Shown in pieces: positions 1 to 7,332 of a stretch of 13,888 bases of DNA. The notes under the pieces are model-generated. The model saw only the letters and a list, made by a program, of their open reading frames with translations. It made no database searches and had not been told where the DNA came from. The position numbers and the translations under genes are program-made. The stretch spans positions 1 to 13,888 of the forward strand of contig QFOV01000067.1 in NCBI GenBank assembly GCA_003248565.1. The letters run 5' to 3'. Positions within the stretch are counted from its first letter, which is position 1, and every line of letters begins with the position of its first letter. This DNA is from Stenotrophomonas sp. GTDB taxonomy: Bacteria > Pseudomonadota > Gammaproteobacteria > Xanthomonadales > Xanthomonadaceae.

Positions 1-1014
1 CAGCGTGGCGTAAACGCGCTCCACGGCGGCTTCAATGAAGGTGGTGTTGTCGAAGGCGACGAAGATCTGCGTGCCTTTCGGCAAGGTCTGGGCGATGCGG
101 TCGGCTTCGGCACGGGTATCACGCGCCACATCCAGCGCATTGGCCGTCGACGTCTTGACGATGCCCAGGCCGATACCCGGCTCGCCGTTGCTGCGGAAGT
201 AGGCGCGACGCTCGGACGAGGCCAGCTCGACCTTGGCCACATCGCCCAGGCGCACCACGTAACCGTCATTGCCCTTGCCCAGTGGAATGCTGGCAAAGTC
301 CGCCGGGGCCACGTAGCTGCGCTCCACGCGCAGGGTGAAATCGCGGTCGGCCGATTCGATCCGGCCGGCCGGCAGCTCCACGTTCTCGTTGCGCAGCGCG
401 GTTTCAACTTCGTTGACGGTCAACCCACGTGCAGCCAGCTGGTCGCGGTCCAGCCACACCCGCATCGCATAGCGCTGGCGGCCACCGATGCGCACCTGGG
501 CCACACCGTCGATGCTGGAGAACCTGTCCACCACATAGCGGTCGGCGTAATCGCTGAGTTCCAGCGTATCCATCACCGAGGACGACATGTTGAACCAGAT
601 GATCGGGTCGGCATCACTCTCGACCTTGGCGATTTCCGGCGGCCGCGCTTCTTCCGGCATGCGATCCGCGACGCGGCTGACCGCATCGCGCACGTCGTTG
701 GCCGCCGCCTCGATGTCGCGGTTGGCGTTGAACTCGATGCTGACCGAGGCACGGCCGTTGGTGCTGCGTGCATTGATGGTATCGATGCCCTCGATACCGG
801 CCAGCGCGTCCTCCAGCACCTGGGTGACGCGGCTTTCAATCACTGCCGCCGAGGCACCGGTGTAATCCACCGACACCGAGACGATGGGCGGATCGATGGC
901 CGGCAGCTCGCGCAGGGTCAGGCGGGTGAACGACATGATGCCCAGCACCAGCAGCAACAGGCTCATCACCACGGCCAGTACCGGCCGCTTGATCGAAAGA
1001 TCGGACAGCTTCAT
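1..1014 (-). CDS. RND efflux pump inner-membrane permease (partial, N-terminal 338 codons)
   Basis: This is the start of an AcrB/MexF-like permease (HAE1-type RND family), the proton-driven inner-membrane part of a tripartite efflux pump. The frame is open from the ATG at 1014 to the window edge, so the C-terminal two thirds is missing. The N-terminus MKLSDLSIKRPVLAVV leads into a first membrane helix (about residues 12-29), then ELPAIDPPIVSV and the periplasmic porter domain (ARSTNGRASV, RVWLDRDQLAARGLT). The visible part ends near where the second membrane helix should begin. The ATG overlaps the stop of the adaptor gene by four bases (ATGA, 1011-1014), so the two are translationally coupled. 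The essential Asp residues of helix 4 and the substrate pocket lie outside the window, so the substrate cannot be predicted. The family assignment is firm; I cannot say which Stenotrophomonas pump it is. Confidence 0.93.
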   Translation of the reverse strand, partial: MKLSDLSIKRPVLAVVMSLLLLVLGIMSFTRLTLRELPAIDPPIVSVSVDYTGASAAVIESRVTQVLEDALAGIEGIDTINARSTNGRASVSIEFNANRDIEAAANDVRDAVSRVADRMPEEARPPEIAKVESDADPIIWFNMSSSVMDTLELSDYADRYVVDRFSSIDGVAQVRIGGRQRYAMRVWLDRDQLAARGLTVNEVETALRNENVELPAGRIESADRDFTLRVERSYVAPADFASIPLGKGNDGYVVRLGDVAKVELASSERRAYFRSNGEPGIGLGIVKTSTANALDVARDTRAEADRIAQTLPKGTQIFVAFDNTTFIEAAVERVYATL

Positions 1015-2141
1015 CCGGCGGTCGCCATCTTGGCCGGTACCGCAACATCGGCAGGCTTCAGCGGCGTGGCCGCGTCGGCGGCCTTGGCCGGCTTGTCATC
1101 CTGGATGCGGATGCCCGGGCGCAGCTTGCCGGTGCCATCGACGACGATGCGGTCACCGGCCTTCAGCCCTTCGACGATTTCCACCACACCGGCGCGGCGG
1201 GTACCGGCCTTGATGTCGGCGCGCTCGACGCTTTCATCCTGCTTGACCCGGAACACGTAAGAGTCACGACCGACCTGAACCACCGCGATTTCCGGAATCA
1301 CCAACGCATCGCGCTCGGGACGGTACAGGCGCACGTCCAGCAACATGCCCGGACGCAGCGCATGGTCGACGTTGTCGAAATCGGCGCGAACGGTAATCGC
1401 GCGGCTGCCCGGATCGACGCGGGCGTCGATGGTGCTGACCGTGCCTTCAAACGTGCGGCCCGGGTAGGCGATGCTGCTGCCGCTGACCTTGTCGCCGTTC
1501 TGCAGCGAGGCCAGCTGCGCTTCCGGCACCTGGAAATCAACGTGCATGCGGGAGATGTCGTCCAGCGTGGCGATCGCGGTGGTCGGGGTGACCAGCGAAC
1601 CCGGGCTGACCTGGCGGATGCCCAATACGCCGGCGAATGGCGCGCGTACGCTGCGGTCGCCGATATCGGCGCGCATCTGCTGCACGCGGGCCTCGGCGGC
1701 ATCACGGATCGACTGCTGGGTATCCAGGGTTGAATGCGCAACCAGCTGCTGTGCGGCCAGTTCGCGCTGGCGCTTGTACAGCCGGTCGGCCTCGGCGAAC
1801 GTCGCCTGCGCCTGGGCCAGTGCGGCCTGCTGGGCCTGGCCGCGCAGGGTCACCAGCGGCGCACCGGCGGCAACCTGCTGGCCACTCTCGAAATGCACCT
1901 TGTCGATGATTTCGCTGACCTTGGCGGTGACGATGATGGATTCGCGTGCCTTGGCGGTGCCGTTGGCCTGCAGCGTATCGCTCCACGGAGCGGTTTCGAC
2001 GACCTGGGTAGTGACCAGCACCGCGCCGGCGGCTTGCCGCGGCGCCTCTGCGTTCTTGCGGTTGCATCCGGCCAACGCCAGCGCCAAGACAGTGCCACCG
2101 ACAACGGTGACGGCAAATCGCCCGAACATACGCAGTCCCAT
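1011..2141 (-). CDS. RND efflux periplasmic adaptor (membrane fusion protein) lipoprotein
   Basis: A 376-residue HlyD/AcrA-type adaptor that links the permease encoded downstream to an outer-membrane channel. From the ATG at 2141 the N-terminus has a basic, hydrophobic signal with a lipobox LALAGC (Cys26), so it should be lipid-anchored in the periplasm. The biotinyl-lipoyl half-motif SGQQVAAGAPLVTL is at about residues 86-99, followed by an Ala/Gln-rich alpha-helical hairpin (about 104-162). The second half-motif RAPFAGVLG is at about 166-174, then the beta-barrel and membrane-proximal domains. The open frame extends to a TTG at 2156, but ATG at 2141 or at 2129 fits a lipoprotein signal better; none has a strong ribosome binding site. 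No outer-membrane channel gene is visible on this side, so the pump may borrow one encoded elsewhere. The last ~35 residues are a low-complexity Ala/Pro/Lys tail. Confidence 0.92.
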   Translation of the reverse strand: MGLRMFGRFAVTVVGGTVLALALAGCNRKNAEAPRQAAGAVLVTTQVVETAPWSDTLQANGTAKARESIIVTAKVSEIIDKVHFESGQQVAAGAPLVTLRGQAQQAALAQAQATFAEADRLYKRQRELAAQQLVAHSTLDTQQSIRDAAEARVQQMRADIGDRSVRAPFAGVLGIRQVSPGSLVTPTTAIATLDDISRMHVDFQVPEAQLASLQNGDKVSGSSIAYPGRTFEGTVSTIDARVDPGSRAITVRADFDNVDHALRPGMLLDVRLYRPERDALVIPEIAVVQVGRDSYVFRVKQDESVERADIKAGTRRAGVVEIVEGLKAGDRIVVDGTGKLRPGIRIQDDKPAKAADAATPLKPADVAVPAKMATAG

Positions 2142-2227
2142 CTGATACACGATCAAGCAGTCTAGCGGTGTCAGATGACGGCCGGATGTGCCGTTAGGGG
2201 GGGAACGTCCCTATTGTGGGAACCCCT

Positions 2228-2250
2228 GTAGCGCCGAGCCATGCTCGGCA
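2228..2250 (+). repeat. SMAG-type (GTAG) REP palindrome, copy 1
   Basis: The sequence begins with GTAG (2228-2231) and continues with a perfect 7-base stem, GCCGAGC (2233-2239) and GCTCGGC (2243-2249), around a CAT loop. Flanking CCCCT (2223-2227) and AGGGG (2250-2254) can extend the stem. GTAG followed by a short stem is the known signature of Stenotrophomonas maltophilia SMAG elements, a REP class usually mobilised by RAYT transposases; none is present in this window. A near-identical core is at 12608-12630 in the same orientation. Confidence 0.85.
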
Positions 2251-2256
2251 GGGGAC

Positions 2257-2351
2257 TTCATCCGTAATGCGAAGAGCATACCCCTCCCCTCCCCAACCCT
2301 CCCCTCCGCCTTCGGCGCAAGGGAGGGGGCGAAGCTGCAATTACGGATGAA
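2257..2351. repeat. Nested ~95-bp palindromic element
   Basis: A perfect 12-base inverted repeat, TTCATCCGTAAT (2257-2268) and ATTACGGATGAA (2340-2351), encloses a second inverted pair, CCCCTCCC (2281-2288) and GGGAGGGG (2321-2328). A small hairpin, CGCC-TTC-GGCG, sits at the centre (2307-2317). The left inner arm is a C-rich tract of tandem CCCTCCCC units. The whole could fold into a long interrupted cruciform or RNA hairpin. It lies between two genes on the minus strand and might terminate or insulate transcription, or be a small non-autonomous mobile element. Which of these applies cannot be told from one copy. Confidence 0.6.
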
Positions 2352-2370
2352 TTTGGGGCTGACGGTGCGG

Positions 2371-2399
2371 TGGCTTCGCGGCTTGCGCCGCTCCCACAA
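2371..2399 (-). repeat. REP-family palindrome, copy 1 (GCAA loop)
   Basis: This is the reverse complement of a unit that begins TTGTGGGAGCGGC and ends GCCGCGAAGCCA. Its core is a GCGGC/GCCGC stem with the tetraloop GCAA on the minus strand. It lies 26 bases past the cysNC stop, so on the cysDNC transcript it could form a 3' hairpin. Five more copies are at 7280, 9792, 9862, 12666 and 12739. Confidence 0.85.
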
Positions 2400-2425
2400 C
2401 CTGCAACCGCCAACCCACAAACAAC

Positions 2426-4303
2426 TCAGCGCAGCGCCTGCAACACCTGCTCCACCATCGCCGGCACGCTGTCGGTGTCGGCATGCAGGTGCAGCTCCGG
2501 GGCCTCAGGGGCTTCATACGGCGAGTCGATTCCGGTGAAGTTGGGGATCTGTCCGGCACGCGCCTTGCGGTACAGGCCCTTCACATCGCGCGCTTCGGCC
2601 ACTGCCAGCGGCACATCGACGAATACCTCGATGAACTCGTCGTCCTCGAAACGCTCGCGGGCCATCTGCCGCTCGGCACGGAAGGGCGAGATGAAGCTGA
2701 CCAGCACCACCAGCCCGGCATCAACCATCAGCCTTGCCACCTCGGCGACGCGGCGGATGTTCTCCACACGGTCCTCGTCGGTGAAGCCCAGGTCGCGGTT
2801 CAGGCCATGGCGGACGTTGTCGCCATCCAACAGGAAGGTATGCACCCCCTGCGCATGCAGCCGCTTCTCCACCTGGTTGGCGACGGTGGACTTGCCCGCA
2901 CCGGACAGGCCGGTGAACCACAGCACCCGGGGCTGCTGGCCCTTGATCCGCGCCCGCGCGGGCTTGTCCACGTCCAGATGCTGCCAATGCACGTTGCCGG
3001 CGCGGCGCAGGGCGAAATCCAGGGTGCCGGCGGCGACGGTGGCGTTGGTCTGGCGATCGATCAGGATGAAACCGCCCAATGCCCGGTTCTGCGCGTAGGG
3101 AGCGAAGGCCACCGGTTCGTCCAGCGACAGGTTGCAGTAGCCAACCTCGTTCAACTCCAGTCGCTTGGCCGCCAGTCGTTCCTGCGTATTCACGTCAACG
3201 CGGTGCTTGATCTCACTGATATTGGCGGCCACGGTACGGCTGCCGATCTGCAGCCAATACGGCCGGCCCGGCAGCAAGGCCGCGTCGTCCATCCACAGCA
3301 CATGGGCGGCGAACTGGTCCGCCACTTCCGGCGGATCACCTGCAGCGGCAATCACATCGCCGCGGCTGACGTCGACCTCGTCCTCCAGGGTCAGCGTCAC
3401 TGCCTGCCCGGTGCCGGCAACTGCCAGCGGACCATCCGGGCCCAGCACCTGCTTGACCGTGGAGCGGCGTGCCGAGGGCAGCACCACCACTTCGTCACCC
3501 ACGCGCACCTGCCCAGCAGCAATGGTGCCGGCAAAGCCACGGAAATCCTGGTTCGGACGGTTGACCCACTGCACCGGCAGGCGCAGTCCGCTGACCGCGT
3601 CGTGCGCGCTCAGTTCGACCGTATCCAGGTGCTCGATCAGGCTGGGACCGCCATACCAGGACATTACCGTCGAACGCGTGGACAGGTTCTGCCCTTCCAG
3701 CGCCGACAACGGAATCGCCTGCACATTGGCAATACCCAACTGCGCCGCAAGCGCCAGGTAGTCGGCGACGATGCGCTCGAATACGGCCTGGTCGTAATCG
3801 ACCAGATCCATCTTGTTCACCGCCAGCACCACCTGGCCGATGCCCAGCAGCGAGATGATGTAGCTGTGCCTATGGGTCTGCGTGAGCAGGCCCTTGCGCG
3901 CATCCACCAGCACCACCGCCACATCCGCAGTCGAGGCGCCGGTAGCCATGTTGCGGGTGTACTGCTCATGCCCGGGGCAGTCGGCAACGATGTACTTGCG
4001 GCGGTCGGTATCGAAGTAGCGGTAAGCCACGTCGATGGTGATGCCCTGCTCGCGCTCGGCGGCCAGGCCATCGAGCAACAATGCGTAATCGATGCGCTCG
4101 CCCTGGGTGCCATGTCGACGGCTGTCTGCCTCCAGCGCGGACAGCTGGTCATCGAACAAGCGTTTGCTTTCGTACAGCAGGCGGCCAATCAAGGTGCTCT
4201 TGCCATCGTCGACGCTGCCGCAGGTGATGAAGCGCAGCAGCGGCTTGGTTTCGTGGGTCTTGAGGTAGGCAGCAATATCGGAGGAAGTGGTCACGGCGCT
4301 CAT
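2426..4303 (-). CDS. cysNC: Bifunctional sulfate adenylyltransferase subunit 1 / APS kinase (CysN-CysC fusion)
   Basis: A 625-residue fusion enzyme of cytoplasmic sulfate activation. The N-terminal GTPase (CysN) drives sulfate plus ATP to APS together with CysD. It shows the P-loop GSVDDGKST (29-37), the switch region EQGITIDVAYRYF (85-97), DCPGH (108-112), NKMD (163-166) and PLSALEG (198-204), followed by EF-Tu-like barrel domains to about residue 445. The C-terminal APS kinase (CysC, about 455-625) makes PAPS. It has a second P-loop GLSGAGKST (465-473), LDGDNVRHGLNRDLGF (492-507) and FISPFRAER (537-545), in which Ser539 corresponds to the serine phosphorylated in E. coli CysC. The start codon overlaps the cysD stop by one base (TGATG), and GGAGG lies ten bases upstream inside cysD, so this start is secure. 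Fused CysNC is common in xanthomonads and pseudomonads. Neither half has lost a key motif. Confidence 0.98.
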   Translation of the reverse strand: MSAVTTSSDIAAYLKTHETKPLLRFITCGSVDDGKSTLIGRLLYESKRLFDDQLSALEADSRRHGTQGERIDYALLLDGLAAEREQGITIDVAYRYFDTDRRKYIVADCPGHEQYTRNMATGASTADVAVVLVDARKGLLTQTHRHSYIISLLGIGQVVLAVNKMDLVDYDQAVFERIVADYLALAAQLGIANVQAIPLSALEGQNLSTRSTVMSWYGGPSLIEHLDTVELSAHDAVSGLRLPVQWVNRPNQDFRGFAGTIAAGQVRVGDEVVVLPSARRSTVKQVLGPDGPLAVAGTGQAVTLTLEDEVDVSRGDVIAAAGDPPEVADQFAAHVLWMDDAALLPGRPYWLQIGSRTVAANISEIKHRVDVNTQERLAAKRLELNEVGYCNLSLDEPVAFAPYAQNRALGGFILIDRQTNATVAAGTLDFALRRAGNVHWQHLDVDKPARARIKGQQPRVLWFTGLSGAGKSTVANQVEKRLHAQGVHTFLLDGDNVRHGLNRDLGFTDEDRVENIRRVAEVARLMVDAGLVVLVSFISPFRAERQMARERFEDDEFIEVFVDVPLAVAEARDVKGLYRKARAGQIPNFTGIDSPYEAPEAPELHLHADTDSVPAMVEQVLQALR

Positions 4304-5214
4304 CAGAAATACCCCTCCAACTTCTTCTTCTCCATGGACGCGGACTGGTCGTGGTCGATCAGGCGGCCCTGCCGTTCCGAGCTGGTGGAGACCAGCATCT
4401 CGGCGATGATTTTCTCCAGGGTGTCGGCTTCGGACTCGATCGCGCCAGTCAGCGGGTAGCAGCCCAGCGTGCGGAAACGCACCTTGCGCAGCTGCGGCAC
4501 TTCGCCCGGATGCAGCGGCAGGCGCTCGTCATCGACCATGATCAGGCTGCCATCGCGCTCGACGACGGGCCGCTCGGCGGCGAGGTATAGCGGCACCACC
4601 GGGATCTTCTCGCGGTAGATGTAGAGCCAGATATCCAGCTCGGTCCAGTTCGACAGCGGGAATACGCGCACGCTCTCGCCCTGATGGATGCGGGCGTTGT
4701 ACAGGTTCCACAGCTCGGGGCGCTGGTTCTTCGGGTCCCAGCGGTGGCGGTCATTGCGGAACGAGAACACCCGTTCCTTGGCCCGTGACTTCTCTTCGTC
4801 GCGGCGCGCGCCACCGATGGCGGCATCGAACTTCCATTTGTCCAAGGCCTGCTTCAGGCCCTGGGTCTTCATCACATCGGTGTGCACGCTGGGGCCATGG
4901 CTGATCGGGCCAATGTCGCGGGCGATACCGTCCGGGTTGATGTGCACCCGCAGCTCGGTGCCGGTCTCGGCAACGCGGCGGTCGCGGAAGGCGATCATCT
5001 CGCCGAACTTCCAGCGCGTATCCACATGCAGCAGCGGGATCGGCGGCACGCCCGGCGCGAACGCCTTCAGCAGCAGGTGCAGCAGTACCGAGCTGTCCTT
5101 GCCCACCGAGTACATCAGCACCGGGTTGTCAAAGGCGGCGGCAACTTCGCGCAGGATATGGATGCTCTCCGCTTCCAGGCGGTCGAGGTGTGACAGGGGT
5201 GCAGTGACGGTCAT
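4303..5214 (-). CDS. cysD: Sulfate adenylyltransferase subunit 2 (CysD)
   Basis: A 303-residue ATP sulfurylase catalytic subunit that forms APS from sulfate and ATP with CysN in the cytoplasm. It belongs to the PP-loop family; the motif is in VLMYSVGKDSSVLLHLLLKAF near the N-terminus. Other CysD-typical stretches are PLLHVDTRWKFGEMI, AIGGARRDEEKSRAKERVFSFR, WDPKNQRPELWNLYN, FPLSNWTELDIWLYI and the C-terminal DHDQSASMEKKKLEGYF. The frame is open further upstream to 5385, but those 57 codons do not resemble CysD. The ATG at 5214 (MTVTAPLSHLDRLEAES) gives the usual ~302-residue length and was chosen despite a weak ribosome binding site. It is the first gene of the leftward cysD-cysNC unit and is divergent from cysJ across 194 bases. 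Confidence 0.97.
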   Translation of the reverse strand: MTVTAPLSHLDRLEAESIHILREVAAAFDNPVLMYSVGKDSSVLLHLLLKAFAPGVPPIPLLHVDTRWKFGEMIAFRDRRVAETGTELRVHINPDGIARDIGPISHGPSVHTDVMKTQGLKQALDKWKFDAAIGGARRDEEKSRAKERVFSFRNDRHRWDPKNQRPELWNLYNARIHQGESVRVFPLSNWTELDIWLYIYREKIPVVPLYLAAERPVVERDGSLIMVDDERLPLHPGEVPQLRKVRFRTLGCYPLTGAIESEADTLEKIIAEMLVSTSSERQGRLIDHDQSASMEKKKLEGYF

Positions 5215-5408
5215 TGCGTGCCGAAATAAGGAAACGGGGCCCGAGGGCAAGAGTAACAGCGAAGCCGGGCGGGACTCCGGACTGTCCGCGGAGTCTGGAG
5301 GTGCCACTGCGCCGATTGAAATAAACGCAGGGCATGAAGCGATAACCGCTACTCCTTTCCCCTGATGGCGCGCTGTACCTAGCATCGGTCATCCCTACCT
5401 AGACCGGA
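5215..5408. promoter_or_regulatory. Divergent cysD / cysJ control region
   Basis: This 194-base gap separates the two divergent sulfate-assimilation units and must contain both promoters. A possible rightward promoter is TTGAAA (5316-5321) with GATAAC (5341-5346), a long 19-base spacing, which would start transcription near 5353. Downstream of it, the heptamer TACCTAG occurs twice in direct orientation (5376-5382 and 5396-5402), exactly 20 bases apart. A palindrome lies at 5273-5295 in the presumed cysD leader. The LysR regulator CysB activates such operons in other proteobacteria, and a CysB-like gene lies at the right edge of the window, but I cannot point to a proven CysB site. That this region is regulatory is secure; the individual elements are inference. 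Confidence 0.6.
5273..5295. promoter_or_regulatory. Palindrome in the cysD leader
   Basis: The arms GACTCCG (5273-5279) and CGGAGTC (5289-5295) are perfect inverted repeats. Overlapping them is a second, inner palindrome, CGGAC-T-GTCCG (5278-5288). The two alternatives share bases, so only one can form at a time. It lies about 60-80 bases upstream of the cysD start. It could be a dimeric operator or an RNA hairpin in the cysD leader; its role is unproven. Confidence 0.4.
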
Positions 5409-7250
5409 ATGGAAATGACCGCCGCCGCCACCGTGCCACCCAGCCCCTTGCCCGAAGACCGCAGGGTCCTGCTGTCGCAACTGGTAGCCGGTCTGGATGG
5501 GAACAGTCTGTGGTGGCTGTCCGGGTTTGCCGCCGGGTTGGCGCAGGGTACCTCTCCCACTGCCCTTACCGTCATCTCCGGCGGCCAAGCCGCACAGCCA
5601 GCACAGACCCGGCTGACCGTGGTCTATGGCAGCCAGACCGGCAACGCCCGCCGCGCCGCCGAACAGCTGGCTGCCGAGGCCGAAGCCGCCGGCCTGCCGG
5701 TGCGGGTAGTCCGCGCCGATGCCTACGCCACCCGCGAGCTGGCCAATGAGCGCCTGCTCTACATCGTCATCAGCACCCAGGGCGAGGGCGATCCGCCGGA
5801 CGACGCCATCGGCCTGGTCGAGTTCATCGCCGGCAAGCGTGCGCCAAAGCTGCCAGAGCTGAAGTACGCCGTGCTTGGACTGGGCGACTCCAGCTACGTG
5901 GAATTCTGCGGCATCGCCCGCAAGCTCGACAGCCGCCTGGCCGAACTGGGCGCCACCCGACTGCAGGCCGTGGGCGAGGCCGACCTGGACATCGATACCG
6001 TGGCCGCTCCATGGCAGGCACAGGCACTGCTCAATGCGCGCGACGTGATCGGCCAGACGGTGGTCGCCACGCCCAGCAATGTCACCCCCTTGCGCCATGC
6101 CGGCGCCTGGACCGCACAACATCCCTTCAGCGCAGAACTGCTGTCGCGCCAGATCATCAGTGGCCGCGATTTCAAGGGCCCGGCGTATGCCAAATACGGC
6201 AATGCAGCCAAGTCCGTGCATCACCTTGAGCTTTCGCTGGAAGGCAGCGGCCTGCACTACGAACCCGGCGATGCGCTGGGCATCGTCCACCGCAACCCTG
6301 CCGAACTGGTCGAAGCCGTGCTGGATGTCACCGGCCTGGACGGCAGCGTGCAGATCGAACATGACGGCCACAGCCGGCCGCTGGCGCAATGGCTGGGCGA
6401 GCACCGCGAGCTGACCCGCATTTCGCGCCCCCTGCTGGCCTCGGTGGCCGAGCGCAGCGCGCATCCGGAACTTGCCCGACTGCTCGATCCGGCACAGAAG
6501 ACGGAACTGGCCTCGGTACTCGAAGATCATCAACTGGTCGACGTGCTGCGCCGTTGGCCGGCCGAGTGGAATGCCGAAGCGCTGCTCGGCACCCTGCGCC
6601 CCGCCGCGCAGCGCCTGTACTCCATCGCCTCCAGCCGCAAGCGCGTCGGCGAAGAAGTGCACCTGACCGTCGACGAACTGCGTTATCACGCCCATGGCAG
6701 CGAACACCTGGGCGCAGCCAGCGGCTTCCTGAGCGCACTGGAAGAAGGTGCGCAGCTGCCGGTCTACATCGAAGCCAATGAGCGCTTCCGGGTACCGGCT
6801 GACAGTAGCCGCGACATCATCATGATCGGCCCGGGCACCGGCGTCGCACCGTTCCGTGGCTTCGTGCAGGAGCGTGCCGAGACCGGCGCCGCAGGCCGCA
6901 ACTGGCTGTTCTTCGGCGCGCGCCATTTCAATACCGATTTCCTCTACCAGACCGAATGGCAGGACGCGCTGCGGCGCAAGGAACTGGATCGCCTGGACCT
7001 GGCGTTCTCGCGCGACCAGGCCGACAAGGTGTACGTGCAGCAGCGCCTGCGCACGCGCGGCCGTGACCTCTACGACTGGCTGCAGAACGGCGCACACCTG
7101 TATGTGTGCGGCGCCATCGCCATGGGCAAGGACGTGCATGCAGCACTGCTTGATGTACTGCGCGAACACGGCGGGCTGGATGAAGACGATGCCCGCGACT
7201 ATCTGACTCGACTGCACACGGAGGGGCGCTATGGACGGGATGTGTATTGA
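5409..7250 (+). CDS. cysJ: Assimilatory sulfite reductase (NADPH) flavoprotein subunit CysJ
   Basis: A 613-residue diflavin reductase that passes electrons from NADPH through FAD and FMN to CysI for the six-electron reduction of sulfite to sulfide. The N-terminal helix typical of CysJ is seen at LLSQLVAGLDGNSLWWLSGFAAGL (starting near residue 21). The flavodoxin domain follows, with the FMN phosphate loop GSQTGNA (74-80), STQGEGDPPD (122-131) and LGLGDSSY (156-163). The FAD domain carries RLYSIASS (402-409), and the NADPH domain GPGTGVAPFRGF (474-485), FFGAR (501-505) and YVCG (565-568). The protein ends GRYGRDVY with the expected terminal Tyr. The length is close to E. coli CysJ (599). ATG at 5409 and ATG at 5415 are both possible starts; GGA at 5406-5408 suits the second. 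It is the first gene of cysJIH. Confidence 0.97.
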   Translation: MEMTAAATVPPSPLPEDRRVLLSQLVAGLDGNSLWWLSGFAAGLAQGTSPTALTVISGGQAAQPAQTRLTVVYGSQTGNARRAAEQLAAEAEAAGLPVRVVRADAYATRELANERLLYIVISTQGEGDPPDDAIGLVEFIAGKRAPKLPELKYAVLGLGDSSYVEFCGIARKLDSRLAELGATRLQAVGEADLDIDTVAAPWQAQALLNARDVIGQTVVATPSNVTPLRHAGAWTAQHPFSAELLSRQIISGRDFKGPAYAKYGNAAKSVHHLELSLEGSGLHYEPGDALGIVHRNPAELVEAVLDVTGLDGSVQIEHDGHSRPLAQWLGEHRELTRISRPLLASVAERSAHPELARLLDPAQKTELASVLEDHQLVDVLRRWPAEWNAEALLGTLRPAAQRLYSIASSRKRVGEEVHLTVDELRYHAHGSEHLGAASGFLSALEEGAQLPVYIEANERFRVPADSSRDIIMIGPGTGVAPFRGFVQERAETGAAGRNWLFFGARHFNTDFLYQTEWQDALRRKELDRLDLAFSRDQADKVYVQQRLRTRGRDLYDWLQNGAHLYVCGAIAMGKDVHAALLDVLREHGGLDEDDARDYLTRLHTEGRYGRDVY

Positions 7251-7279
7251 GGCTTGAACGCTGCGATGTGAACCAGCGC

Positions 7280-7308
7280 TGGCTTCGCGGCTTACGCCGC
7301 TCCCACAA
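7280..7308 (-). repeat. REP-family palindrome, copy 2, inside the cysJ-cysI gap
   Basis: This copy occupies about a third of the 82-base gap between the cysJ stop and the cysI start. It is in the reverse orientation relative to the operon: the + strand begins TGGCTTCGCGGC and ends CGCTCCCACAA. The GCGGC/GCCGC stem encloses GTAA on the minus strand. In the cysJIH mRNA it would form a hairpin, which could affect relative stability or expression of cysJ and cysI. Confidence 0.85.
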
Positions 7309-7332
7309 CTCCGATTCCAGATAGCGAAAAGA

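Larger units (their letters stand above)
2142..2425. other. Repeat-rich intergenic region between cysNC and the RND adaptor gene
   Basis: These 284 bases lie between two leftward genes and contain no convincing gene. They hold, in order, a SMAG-type GTAG palindrome (2228-2250), a larger nested palindrome (2257-2351) and one copy of the second REP family (2371-2399). The promoter of the RND genes must lie in the left part, between the palindromes and the adaptor start, but I see no clear -35/-10 pair. The palindrome at 2371-2399, just past the cysNC stop, could serve as a transcription or mRNA-decay barrier for cysDNC. Short frames in this stretch are repeat-derived and were not called. Confidence 0.7.

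Noticed and set aside
1471..2145. Open frames on the plus strand opposite the RND adaptor
   Set aside because: Cys/Ser/Arg-rich low-complexity products typical of reversed GC-rich codons; the adaptor on the minus strand has clear family motifs.
2188..2559. Short open frames inside the repeat-rich gap after cysNC
   Set aside because: They consist mainly of palindromic repeat sequence, have no ribosome binding sites and overlap one another on both strands.
2483..4459. A 658-codon open frame on the plus strand opposite cysNC
   Set aside because: Antisense shadow of a well-supported gene; His/Gln/Val-rich with no domain structure, and it runs across the cysD-cysNC junction.
5215..5385. A 57-residue N-terminal extension of CysD
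   Set aside because: The extension does not resemble CysD, would consume most of the divergent control region, and ATG 5214 gives the normal family length.
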